Assembly (NCBI GenBank): GCA_038212325.1
Contig: JBBQUQ010000035.1
Location: 1 to 30,429, forward strand
DNA length: 30,429 nt
DNA from: CAIVAT01 sp038212325
GTDB taxonomy: Bacteria; Bacteroidota; Bacteroidia; Bacteroidales; FEN-979
Reading direction: 5' to 3'
Positions 22,408 through 29,538 of the stretch are shown here, in pieces (the first letter of the stretch is position 1; each line of letters begins with the position of its first letter). Position numbers and translations under genes: made by a program. The notes under the pieces are model-generated. The model made no database searches. It had not been told where the DNA came from and was given only the letters and a program-made list of their open reading frames with translations.

Positions 22408-22937
22408 GGTTCGCGATGGTCATTGATACCAAAAAATGTGTCGGCTGCAGCGATTGTGTCGTTGCCTGTCAGACAGAAAACGCTGTTCCCATCGGCTACT
22501 GCCGCGACTGGATTGTGGAGGTAAACGACGGAACCTACCCGCAACTTGAAATGGAGATTCGCTCAGAAAGGTGCAATCATTGCACCAATTCGCCCTGTGT
22601 ACGGTGTTGCCCGACCGGTGCCAGCCACTACGATTATGGCGGAACGGTATTGGTCACAGCCCACAAATGCATCGGCTGCGGGGCCTGCATCGCCTCCTGT
22701 CCTTATGATGCAAGGTACACGCATCCAAAAGGATACGTCGACAAGTGCACCTTCTGCGTACACCGTGTTAAAGAGGGGCTTCCCCCTGCCTGCGTAGCTG
22801 TTTGCCCCACCAAATGCCTATACTTTGGCGATACCGACGATCCCAGGAGTGAGATCTCGCAGGTACTTAAAAAACGGAAGTTTAAGAGGTTGATTCCTGA
22901 AGCCGGCACTGATCCTAACCTTTACTTTTTAATCTGA
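22404..22937 (+). CDS. psrB: Four-cluster ferredoxin subunit of the polysulfide/thiosulfate reductase
   Basis: A 177-residue electron-transfer subunit with four cysteine groups for four [4Fe-4S] clusters: Cys12/15/18/22 (CVGCSDCVVAC), Cys57/60/65/69, Cys89/92/95/99 (CIGCGACIASC) and Cys115/118 with 130/134. This is the PsrB/NrfC/DmsB type. It has no signal peptide, as expected if it is carried to the periplasm with the twin-arginine-bearing PsrA. It links the membrane subunit PsrC to the catalytic subunit. The start overlaps the psrA stop codon and psrC follows after five bases, so the three subunits are translationally tied. Confidence 0.95.
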   Translation: MRFAMVIDTKKCVGCSDCVVACQTENAVPIGYCRDWIVEVNDGTYPQLEMEIRSERCNHCTNSPCVRCCPTGASHYDYGGTVLVTAHKCIGCGACIASCPYDARYTHPKGYVDKCTFCVHRVKEGLPPACVAVCPTKCLYFGDTDDPRSEISQVLKKRKFKRLIPEAGTDPNLYFLI

Positions 22938-22942
22938 ACGCC

Positions 22943-23884
22943 ATGAGAGAAGAGCTAATCATCAGCGGCCGCATGAATCCCATGGTGGATCCGACCCTGA
23001 ACATCTGGCACTGGCAAATCCCGTTGTATCTCTTTTTAGGCGGTGTTGCCGCGGGCATCCTGTTTTTCGCATCGCTCTATTACATCATGGGCCGTGAGAA
23101 AAAATACCCGGCAGCGATCAAATGGGCACCCATGCTCACACCATTTCTGCTCGTTCTCGGCTTGGGCGCCTTGTTCCTTGACCTGAACCACAAAGCCTTT
23201 TTCTGGCAACTCTACCTGACCATCCGCATCGAATCGCCCATGTCGTGGGGCGCCTGGACGTTACTGATCATCACACCTTTATCAGTTATCTGGTCGGCAA
23301 CCTGGTTAAAAGAGCTATTCCCCGGATGGAGATGGAAATACGCCATCCTCGATCAATGGGAGGCCTATTTTGTCAAACACCGCTTCATCATCGCATGGAT
23401 CATGCTGATTTCAGCGGTGATCCTGGGCGTTTATACCGGCATCCTGCTTTCGGCCTTTAACGCCAGGCCGCTCTGGAATACGAGTATCCTTGGACCGTTG
23501 TTTTTTGCCTCCAGCCTTTCAACCGGTGCCGCAGTGATCATGCTCATGGCTAAAAGCCATCTTGAAAGAAATATCTTCAGCCGTATCGACCTGATCATGA
23601 TCGGGATCGAATTGTTCCTGATCGTTCACATGTTCATGGGATTCCAGGCAAGCACCCAGGTTCAGATCGATGCGGCAAACATGTTCCTCGGAGGGCCGTA
23701 TACAGAGGTTTTCTGGATTTTCGTGGTCATTATCGGGCTGGTAATTCCTGCATTTCTCGAGGTGCTTGAGCTGCTGGGATATAAGATTCCGATTGTTATC
23801 ACCTCGGCTCTTGTACTATCAGGCGGACTGTTTCTGAGGTTTATCATTGTGTATGCTGGGCAGGCAAGCAGATACCTTTACTAA
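22943..23884 (+). CDS. psrC: NrfD/PsrC membrane anchor and quinol-binding subunit
   Basis: A 313-residue integral membrane protein with about eight hydrophobic helices. The opening NIWHWQIPLYLFLGGVAAG is the standard NrfD/PsrC signature. Members of this family bind menaquinol in the membrane and pass electrons to the PsrB clusters. The window also encodes a polyprenyl synthase suited to menaquinone. It closes the psrABC set; the next gene starts 44 bp later. Membership is clear. The assignment to sulfur respiration rather than nitrite or DMSO reduction rests on PsrA and on the sulfur-handling genes downstream. Confidence 0.92.
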   Translation: MREELIISGRMNPMVDPTLNIWHWQIPLYLFLGGVAAGILFFASLYYIMGREKKYPAAIKWAPMLTPFLLVLGLGALFLDLNHKAFFWQLYLTIRIESPMSWGAWTLLIITPLSVIWSATWLKELFPGWRWKYAILDQWEAYFVKHRFIIAWIMLISAVILGVYTGILLSAFNARPLWNTSILGPLFFASSLSTGAAVIMLMAKSHLERNIFSRIDLIMIGIELFLIVHMFMGFQASTQVQIDAANMFLGGPYTEVFWIFVVIIGLVIPAFLEVLELLGYKIPIVITSALVLSGGLFLRFIIVYAGQASRYLY

Positions 23885-23928
23885 TGACGATTTAATAAAT
23901 ACCAATTACGAATTCAATATAGATTTTC

Positions 23929-24462
23929 ATGGAAACAATGAGACAAACAAAAAAAGCCAGGTATATGAATCCATACCTTGGCGGGGTTTTGCTTGGTTTG
24001 GTATTGCTGTCTGCGAATGTTATCTCCGGGCGCGGACTTGGAGCCAGCGGGGCCATTAAAAGTGTGGTGGTGGCCACTACGCAAACGGTTGCCCCAAAAT
24101 ATACCGAAAGGACAAAATACTTCAAAGAGTACCATGAGGAACATTCCGGATCACCCCTGAAGAACTGGCTGGTATTCCAGATGCTGGGCGTGATTGTCGG
24201 CGGATTTGCCTCGGGCGCCCTTGCCGGCAGGTTGAAATTCAAGATTGAACACAGTCCGAAGATAACCTCCCGAAGGCGGCTGATCTTTGCTCTGGCCGGC
24301 GGTATTCTATTCGGCATAGGGTCTCAGCTCGGAAGAGGCTGTACCAGCGGTTCGGCGCTAAGCGGGATAGCAGTCCTCTCCTTTGGAGGGATCATCACCA
24401 TGATGGCGATTTTTGGCGGAGCTTATGCGCTGGCCTGGTTTTTCAGGAAAAACTGGATATGA
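23929..24462 (+). CDS. YeeE/YedE sulfur transporter, N-terminal half
   Basis: A 177-residue membrane protein with the YeeE/YedE (DUF395) signatures NVISGRGLGASGA (30-42) and GIGSQLGRGCTSGSALSG around Cys138. Full-length family members have about 350 residues and two such halves; in the thiosulfate importer TsuA conserved cysteines in these loops hand thiosulfate across the inner membrane. Here the two halves are separate genes, this one carrying one conserved cysteine and the next carrying the FCPGT motif, so they probably form a heterodimer. It follows psrC directly and likely supplies or removes sulfur for the reductase system. Confidence 0.85.
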   Translation: METMRQTKKARYMNPYLGGVLLGLVLLSANVISGRGLGASGAIKSVVVATTQTVAPKYTERTKYFKEYHEEHSGSPLKNWLVFQMLGVIVGGFASGALAGRLKFKIEHSPKITSRRRLIFALAGGILFGIGSQLGRGCTSGSALSGIAVLSFGGIITMMAIFGGAYALAWFFRKNWI

Positions 24463-24500
24463 TACCTCACCCCCGGCCCCTCTCCTAAAAGAGAGGGGAG
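24463..24500. repeat. GC-rich hairpin repeat between the two transporter halves
   Basis: CCTCACCCCCGGCCCC leads into the hairpin CCCCTCTC-CTAAAA-GAGAGGGG (24477-24498), eight perfect base pairs. This matches from memory a palindromic repeat of the form CTCACCCC..CCCCTCTCC..GAGAGGGG seen in many unrelated bacterial genomes. It lies inside the operon, 53 bp before the next gene, and could pause transcription or stabilise the upstream message. Confidence 0.6.
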
Positions 24501-24553
24501 AAAGAGCTATTACTACAAATTGTAATTCGAAAATCGTCTAATCATAAATCAAC

Positions 24554-25144
24554 ATGGGTCCATTAGCAGTAAACGATATCATCTCTTCAAACACCAACTT
24601 TTTCCTGGCCTTTGTAATTGGCATCGGGTTTGGTTTTGTGCTTGAACAAAGCGGGTTTTCATCCAGCCGGAAGTTGGCCGGGCTTTTTTACGGTTACGAC
24701 ATGGTTGTACTCAAAGTGTTTTTCACCGGAGGGGTGACCGCCATGCTCGGGCTTTTGTTTTTCAGCCTCTTCGGGTGGGTCGATCTCAACCTGGTGTACG
24801 TAAATCCAACCTTCCTCACCTCTGCCATTGTGGGCGGTCTCATCATGGGTGCCGGATTCATCATGGGGGGCTTTTGCCCCGGGACCAGTTTTTGCGGTGC
24901 TGCCATCGGAAAAATCGATGCCATGATTTTCATCCTGGGATTATTCATCGGGGTGTATTTCTTTGCCTTTGGCTACCCGATGTTTGAAGCCTTATACAAA
25001 TCGGGGGCCATGGGATCTCCGAAAATCTCAACCATGCTGAACCTGAGCGACGGCATCTTTGCGTTTATCCTCGTAGTCGTTGCGCTTGGCATGTTCTATG
25101 CGTCGGAATGGGTGGAGAAGAAATTTCCGAGGGAAGAGTATTAA
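24554..25144 (+). CDS. YeeE/YedE sulfur transporter, C-terminal half
   Basis: A 196-residue membrane protein with GFVLEQSGFSSSRKLAG (27-43) and GGFCPGTSFCGAAIG (106-119, Cys108 and Cys114), the second-half signatures of YeeE/YedE transporters. It should pair with the preceding gene product to make one pore; the conserved cysteines are thought to relay thiosulfate or a persulfide. The intervening 91 bp are non-coding and hold a palindromic repeat, so this is a split pair rather than a frameshifted gene. The rhodanese gene follows 21 bp downstream. Confidence 0.87.
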   Translation: MGPLAVNDIISSNTNFFLAFVIGIGFGFVLEQSGFSSSRKLAGLFYGYDMVVLKVFFTGGVTAMLGLLFFSLFGWVDLNLVYVNPTFLTSAIVGGLIMGAGFIMGGFCPGTSFCGAAIGKIDAMIFILGLFIGVYFFAFGYPMFEALYKSGAMGSPKISTMLNLSDGIFAFILVVVALGMFYASEWVEKKFPREEY

Positions 25145-25165
25145 CACAAGATTAAATCAAGAATC

Positions 25166-25795
25166 ATGAAGCCATTGCACTATCTCACCCTGGTCCTGCT
25201 AATCCTGGCATTGATCATCGCCCTTGTGCCGCAAAATACCACACGGCCCTATAAACTGACAGCCGAACAGCTGCTCGCTGAAATCGGCACGGGTACGCAA
25301 TTTATCAGTCCGGATGAGGTGGCAGATAAAATTGTTCAGAAAGACCCCTCCATCCAGATGATCGATGTTCGAAATCCCCGTGAATTTGACATGTTCAGCC
25401 TTCCGGGGGCCATCAACATTCCTTTGCAGGATATCCTTTCAGAGAATAATTTCGACCTCCTCAACCAGGGATCCAGGATGAATATTTTTTATTCCAACGG
25501 TTCAACCGAGGCCAATGAAGCATGGCTGCTCACCCGCCAGCTCGGCTACCAGAACAATTATGTGCTGCAGGGCGGATTAAATTACTGGATGGAGACAATC
25601 CTGAACCCCCTGAAGCCCGGGAGCGTTATCTCCAACGATGAAATTGCACGGTACGATTTCCGGAAAGCAGCGTCAATGGCATTGGGCGGAGGGGATGCCT
25701 CATTGATTGCACCTGCTGCCGGATCCTCCAATACCGCACCAAAGCCAGGTGTTGTTCCCGTTAAGAAAAAGAAGAAAGCTTCCGGAGGATGCTGA
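25166..25795 (+). CDS. Membrane-anchored rhodanese-like protein with a lone C-terminal cysteine
   Basis: A 209-residue protein: a transmembrane anchor (about 5-22), a rhodanese domain (about 46-150, with MIDVRNPREFDMFSLPGAIN and LQGGLNYWM), and a low-complexity tail of Ala/Gly/Pro then five lysines ending SGGC. In the active loop, where rhodaneses have a cysteine after the strand ending in Tyr, this protein has IFYSNGST: Ser110 replaces Cys. The only cysteine in the whole protein is the last residue, Cys209. Classical sulfur transfer in the loop is therefore unlikely; a flexible tail carrying a persulfide on Cys209 is an attractive alternative. It is the last gene of the psr/YeeE operon and ends 12 bp from convergent mobA. 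Confidence 0.85.
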   Translation: MKPLHYLTLVLLILALIIALVPQNTTRPYKLTAEQLLAEIGTGTQFISPDEVADKIVQKDPSIQMIDVRNPREFDMFSLPGAINIPLQDILSENNFDLLNQGSRMNIFYSNGSTEANEAWLLTRQLGYQNNYVLQGGLNYWMETILNPLKPGSVISNDEIARYDFRKAASMALGGGDASLIAPAAGSSNTAPKPGVVPVKKKKKASGGC

Positions 25796-25807
25796 TCCGG
25801 GCGGATA

Positions 25808-26371
25808 TTAATCCAGCAGATCTTTTCGTTCATTTACATTCCTGAACAGCAGAGCCCTCTCTTCGGGCGGCACATCATCCATGACAACAAAAAGGTGGGG
25901 TGCGGCCCCCGGCAGGTCATGCAGGCTGAGATTTCCGGAGGCAATATTAGTTTCTACCAGGTGAATCAGATTCCTGTGATAGAATCCGCACAACGGTTCA
26001 ACAAAGCCGTCGTGATGAGGCAAAACGATCCTCAGGTTTTCATTCAATGCAGCAATCAGCCGGTCGATCAATCCTATCGTAACATTCGGCATATCGCAGG
26101 TGAGCACCAGGTTCCAGTCAGTCGGACTGGCTTTTAATCCTGCATGGATCCCGGCCAGCGGGGCTTTCACCGGCAGCAGGTCTTTGACAACCCTGAATCC
26201 GAGGTGATCGAGGTCATGGTTATTGGCGCTGATGAGAATTTCACCGGTAAATGAGTACGCCAGATCAAGGGAATATTGAATCAATGGCCTGCCTTTGTAA
26301 GGCATAAGCGCCTTGTTGGCACCCATGCGCAAACTCCGGCCACCTGCGAGGATGATCGTGGCAAAATTCAT
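25808..26371 (-). CDS. mobA: Molybdenum cofactor guanylyltransferase
   Basis: A 187-residue nucleotidyltransferase that joins GMP to molybdopterin to give the MGD cofactor needed by PsrA-type enzymes. The GTP loop LAGGRSLRMGANK (8-20), PLAGIHAGL (71-79) and TCDMPN with metal-binding Asp93 are all present, and the length is normal. It is convergent with the reductase operon and downstream of the DUF302 gene, with a heptamer repeat in the 39-bp gap. It belongs functionally with the PsrA enzyme encoded alongside. Confidence 0.93.
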   Translation of the reverse strand: MNFATIILAGGRSLRMGANKALMPYKGRPLIQYSLDLAYSFTGEILISANNHDLDHLGFRVVKDLLPVKAPLAGIHAGLKASPTDWNLVLTCDMPNVTIGLIDRLIAALNENLRIVLPHHDGFVEPLCGFYHRNLIHLVETNIASGNLSLHDLPGAAPHLFVVMDDVPPEERALLFRNVNERKDLLD

Positions 26372-26383
26372 GGAGTTATTTTA

Positions 26384-26411
26384 GTGACGCGTGACGCGTG
26401 ACGCGCGACGC
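26384..26411. repeat. Heptamer tandem array (three GTGACGC plus GCGACGC)
   Basis: Three perfect GTGACGC units and one degenerate unit lie between the mobA start and the DUF302 gene; the last base of the array is the last base of the DUF302 stop codon. It is the same word as the arrays at 2624-2693 and 15632-15715. Confidence 0.9.
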
Positions 26412-26800
26412 TATCTGAGTCCTGCGATGACACCCTGCAGGATATCGGTTACCTCTGTGGCGAGTCCGCCCAGAGCAGGATTCTGAATGGCCATCATGGA
26501 CGCCATCGGATTTACCGCGGAAACTTCGGTTTTGCCGTTGCCTTTATCAATTACCAGCACATTGCAGGGCAGCATGGCCCCGATTTTCTCTTCGGTCTGG
26601 ATGGCTTTGTAGGCAAACCCCGGGTTGCACATTCCGAGGATCTTATACTGCTGGATCTCAACCCCAAGCTTCTCATTGAGCTTCTGGCGCATGTCGATCT
26701 CGGTGATCATGCCAAACCCTTTTTCCTTCAGGGCAATGAGTGCTTTAGATTCGGCCTCTTCGAAGCTGCAGTCCAGGATTGTAGTGAAATAATATTCCAT
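26411..26800 (-). CDS. DUF302 family protein
   Basis: A 129-residue protein of the DUF302 fold. It shows the N-terminal SFEEAESKALIALKEKGFGM stretch and the conserved MCNP (57-60) and LPCNVLV (77-83) motifs with cysteines 58 and 79, plus a further Cys11. DUF302 proteins often neighbour sulfur-oxidation and YeeE-type genes, and the cysteine pair suggests redox or persulfide chemistry, but no activity is proven. No signal peptide is visible. It sits between OsmC and mobA on the same strand (57 and 39 bp gaps), so the three may be co-transcribed. Confidence 0.88.
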   Translation of the reverse strand: MEYYFTTILDCSFEEAESKALIALKEKGFGMITEIDMRQKLNEKLGVEIQQYKILGMCNPGFAYKAIQTEEKIGAMLPCNVLVIDKGNGKTEVSAVNPMASMMAIQNPALGGLATEVTDILQGVIAGLR

Positions 26801-26857
26801 TTATCCGAATTTTGGTTGACGATTTAATGTAAAATGACAATTAGTTCTCGCAGATTT

Positions 26858-27271
26858 TTATCTGATTTGAACCTCGTAACTGACCTCCATGGCTTTCTTG
26901 TATACAAAAGCAACTCCGCAATAGCGGTCCTGGGAAAGTTCTACAGCTTTTTTCAATTGATCCATCTGAAGGTCCTGCCCGGTGAATTCATAAATGACGT
27001 GCATTTTGTCATAATGTTTCGGGTGATCTTCCGTCATATCGGCCTCAACCCGGATGTCAAGGCCTGTAATTTCAACCCGCATTTTTTTCAGGATGGAAAC
27101 AACGTCCATCCCGGAACATCCGGCAAGGGCGGCCAGCATAAGTTCCTTTGGCCGCGAGCCTTTATCTTCCCCGCCAACCTCGGAAACCGCATCCATCATC
27201 ACATGATGCCCGCTTACATTGGCATCGAACAACATATTCCCTTTCCAGGAAGTATTTACCGTATGTTTCAT
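26858..27271 (-). CDS. OsmC/Ohr-family peroxidase-like protein
   Basis: A 137-residue OsmC-family protein. Both catalytic cysteines are kept: Cys52 in LAGCSGMDVVSIL and Cys118 in RYCGV, with the RPKELMLAALAGC helix before the first. Family members reduce organic hydroperoxides, and some (YhfA-like, to which this short form is closest by its motifs) react with persulfides or are of unknown substrate. Next to DUF302 and the sulfur operon, detoxifying reactive sulfur species is plausible. A full -7 box TATTTTTG (bottom strand, 27307-27300) lies 28 bases upstream. Confidence 0.9.
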   Translation of the reverse strand: MKHTVNTSWKGNMLFDANVSGHHVMMDAVSEVGGEDKGSRPKELMLAALAGCSGMDVVSILKKMRVEITGLDIRVEADMTEDHPKHYDKMHVIYEFTGQDLQMDQLKKAVELSQDRYCGVAFVYKKAMEVSYEVQIR

Positions 27272-27299
27272 GGTTGTTTGTTTCTACTTTATGGTATTG

Positions 27300-27307
27300 C
27301 AAAAATA
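27300..27307 (-). promoter_or_regulatory. -7 promoter box for the OsmC gene
   Basis: On the bottom strand this is TATTTTTG, a full TAnnTTTG match with transcription expected to start near 27294, 23 bases before the ATG. It would drive OsmC, DUF302 and possibly mobA. Confidence 0.5.
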
Positions 27308-27355
27308 CGATAAAATATGCCTTTTCCCCGAAGAAATGCAGCAGAAAAGCAAGGA

Positions 27356-27970
27356 TTACTTTTTTGCAGTCAGCAGAAAAATAGGATACCCGGTAAAACT
27401 ACCCGGAGCAGTCTCTTTGCGGATCACATAACACTGATGGTGAACTGGCGTGCCGAACCCGCATTCTTCCAGTTGCGTGGCCAGCCTGTTCGGGTCAAAT
27501 CCATGATGCACTTCTATGCCGGGATCGTGAAAAGAGCCGTCTTCTGTGTTGAGATCGGCAATCGCAATGTGCCCTCCGGGATTTAACATGCTGTAAAACT
27601 TCGCGAGCAGGGCTTTTACGTCTTTGATGTGATGCAGCACCATCTGGGTAAAAATAATATCGAACTTCGCACCGCTGTATGCAGCATGTTCCAGGTCAAA
27701 AAACAGCGTTTTTATCTTCCCGCGATCACCGTCAGAGAGCTTTGATTCAGCCATGCTCAGCATTTCTCCGGAGGTATCCATCAGCGTTATTTCGGCAAAC
27801 TTCTCCTTCAGAAAGAAACTCAATAACCCTGTTCCAGCTCCGAATTCCAGCGCCTTCATGTCAGGGCTGACGGGAATGTTTTCCAGCATTGCATGTGCAA
27901 CAGCTTTGGTACGCTCAAGGTGCATGGGATTCTGATCCCATTGCTTTGCTTTTTCGTCAAAATCGTTCAT
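27356..27970 (-). CDS. Class I SAM-dependent methyltransferase
   Basis: A 204-residue methyltransferase. Motif I is ALEFGAGTGLL (40-50), followed by LMDTSGEML (acidic strand-2 residue that binds the ribose) and the post-motif FDIIFTQMVLHHIKDV. This is the UbiE/Methyltransf_11 layout. The N-terminal FDEKAKQWDQNPMHLER is typical of a small group of uncharacterised methyltransferases in anaerobes. The substrate cannot be read from the sequence. It is upstream of the OsmC gene on the same strand but separated by a promoter-containing gap. Confidence 0.9.
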   Translation of the reverse strand: MNDFDEKAKQWDQNPMHLERTKAVAHAMLENIPVSPDMKALEFGAGTGLLSFFLKEKFAEITLMDTSGEMLSMAESKLSDGDRGKIKTLFFDLEHAAYSGAKFDIIFTQMVLHHIKDVKALLAKFYSMLNPGGHIAIADLNTEDGSFHDPGIEVHHGFDPNRLATQLEECGFGTPVHHQCYVIRKETAPGSFTGYPIFLLTAKK

Positions 27971-28014
27971 TTCGTGCAGCTTTTTGTTTGTTTCTTATGG
28001 CGTCAATTTGAACA

Positions 28015-29328
28015 TTATTCAACCACCAGTTTGTGTACCACTGAGCTGCTCGTTGTTTTAACGCTTACCAGGTAAAGCCCCCTGGCATAACCCAACAGGT
28101 CGAATTGCACCGATTGTGTGCCCGATACATCCAGAACTTGCTGAACGACAGTCTTCCCTCTGATATCAGAAACAGTGACTATTACATTTTTCTCATCGAG
28201 TCCGCTGGCCCTGATCGCAAAAAGTCCCGGTGTGGGATTTGGTGAGATGACAAAGTCCATTTTTGAATTCTGTGCGGACTCTATTCCGGCCGGCCCTTCG
28301 AAATTGACAATCCGTGAATCGGTTGCCGCGACTGAGCAGGGTGACTGTGCAGATGTGGTAAGGGTTAGCGTGACAACCCCGTTGTTCTTATCTGCAGCAC
28401 TTGGGAAATAATCGCCTGCAAGCGCACTGGCTGCGCTGAAGGTCCCTGTGCCCGATGTGGTCCACTGCACCGAAGAATAGCCGGTGGCAAACCCGTTCAG
28501 GGGAACCTGCGCAGTGATAAAGGGACATGTGGTGTCATTGCCCGCTATCGCTGTTGCAGGCAGGGTTACCGTAACACTGGCATTCGCATCCACCAAAGAT
28601 GTACCGTCAGAAACATGGGCAACATATTGGGTAGAAACACTGGGTGAAACCAACGGGTTTGGCAGGGATGATGTGAATCCTGCGGGGATGGAGGTCCAGT
28701 TATAGGTGTAAGTTCCGCTCCCGCCCGATGGAACAACATTGAGCTGCGAACTCTGTCCCGCGCATATCGCAGCAGGTGCCGCTGATGCTGTAGCCGTTAG
28801 CGGAAGGATCGTGTTTTCGATGACGTCGAGTGTCGAGAGTTTTGTATTTGATTTGCCCACCGTAAACGCTCCGTAAAAGGTAACTATGCCGGTGCCTGCT
28901 GCAGGAGCGGTCCATGAAAAATTATAGATCACCGTTGCGGAACTGCTGCCGGAGGAATTCTGGGTGACATATTTCGTACCCCCCACCAGGTGGTTGTTGG
29001 AGCCTGCTGCCAGGATACCCAGCTGGGTGCCGGCGGCATTTTGGGGAGAAACTTCAAATCCTTTTTTTCCGCTGCCGCTTACCGTGGCTGTAATGGTGTA
29101 AACGGTTCCGGAGGTGTAGCCCGAGGCAGGGATGTTGGAAGTGATCCATCCCGTAACCGGTGCGGATGAACCGCCATGACAGCTGACACAGTGGTGGGTG
29201 TCGCCGGGCGATCCTGTATATCCTGCGGGAGAACCTGACGGGTAGGCGATGGCACTTACACTGAGTGCCAGGCTGATCAAAGCAGAACCGGCTATGCCGG
29301 CCAAATTGCGTAATGATTGGTTTTTCAT
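28015..29328 (-). CDS. T9SS-secreted protein with a CxxCH motif and choice-of-anchor-type domain
   Basis: A 437-residue exported protein. Signal peptide at about 1-28, then PGDTHHCVSCHGG with a c-type haem-binding signature Cys47-x-x-Cys50-His51. A beta-sandwich domain follows (about 60-170; GYTSGTVYTITATVSG and a GFEVSPQ patch), resembling the reelin-like / choice-of-anchor domain often found next to this motif. Next come Ig-like modules (about 175-345) and a type IX C-terminal sorting domain (about 360-437, FVISPNPTPGLFAIRASG to HKLVVE). A single haem on a cell-surface protein suggests a redox or haem-related role at the surface. A weak -7-like TACTTTTA lies at 29384-29377 on the bottom strand. 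Confidence 0.85.
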   Translation of the reverse strand: MKNQSLRNLAGIAGSALISLALSVSAIAYPSGSPAGYTGSPGDTHHCVSCHGGSSAPVTGWITSNIPASGYTSGTVYTITATVSGSGKKGFEVSPQNAAGTQLGILAAGSNNHLVGGTKYVTQNSSGSSSATVIYNFSWTAPAAGTGIVTFYGAFTVGKSNTKLSTLDVIENTILPLTATASAAPAAICAGQSSQLNVVPSGGSGTYTYNWTSIPAGFTSSLPNPLVSPSVSTQYVAHVSDGTSLVDANASVTVTLPATAIAGNDTTCPFITAQVPLNGFATGYSSVQWTTSGTGTFSAASALAGDYFPSAADKNNGVVTLTLTTSAQSPCSVAATDSRIVNFEGPAGIESAQNSKMDFVISPNPTPGLFAIRASGLDEKNVIVTVSDIRGKTVVQQVLDVSGTQSVQFDLLGYARGLYLVSVKTTSSSVVHKLVVE

Positions 29329-29441
29329 GGTCTTTTACTTTGTAAATAACGTTGATCTATCAGGATTAAAACGACATAAAAGTAACTATAAGTTGATTGC
29401 TGTTTTTTGTTAATTGTTTCACAGAGAGACCGGCCAGGGGC

Positions 29442-29456
29442 ACACATGTCATGTGT
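29442..29456. promoter_or_regulatory. Palindrome ACACATG-T-CATGTGT
   Basis: A perfect 7-bp-arm inverted repeat about 115 bp upstream of the CxxCH protein gene, in the 210-bp spacer that also holds the end of the PAP2 gene. No T-run follows on either strand. It may be an operator; no regulator can be named. Confidence 0.35.
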
Positions 29457-29516
29457 TACATATCGACAGTGTAAAAGCGCAAGCGTTTAGATTACTTCTA
29501 AATTTTCCTACGCCAA

Positions 29517-29528
29517 AAACCTGGGTTT
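29517..29528 (-). terminator. Possible weak terminator after the PAP2 gene
   Basis: On the bottom strand AAACC-CA-GGTTT followed by TT forms a short stem 10 bases after the PAP2 stop codon. The stem is only five pairs and the T-run is short, so termination is uncertain. Confidence 0.3.
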
Positions 29529-29538
29529 GCCGATAAAG

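Noticed and set aside
23929..25144. One YeeE gene broken by a frameshift
   Set aside because: The two frames are separated by 91 bp of non-coding DNA with a palindromic repeat, each has its own start and normal end, and split YeeE pairs are known.
29442..29456. Intrinsic terminator at the ACACATG-T-CATGTGT palindrome
   Set aside because: No T-run follows on either strand and the stem is not GC-rich; kept only as a possible operator.
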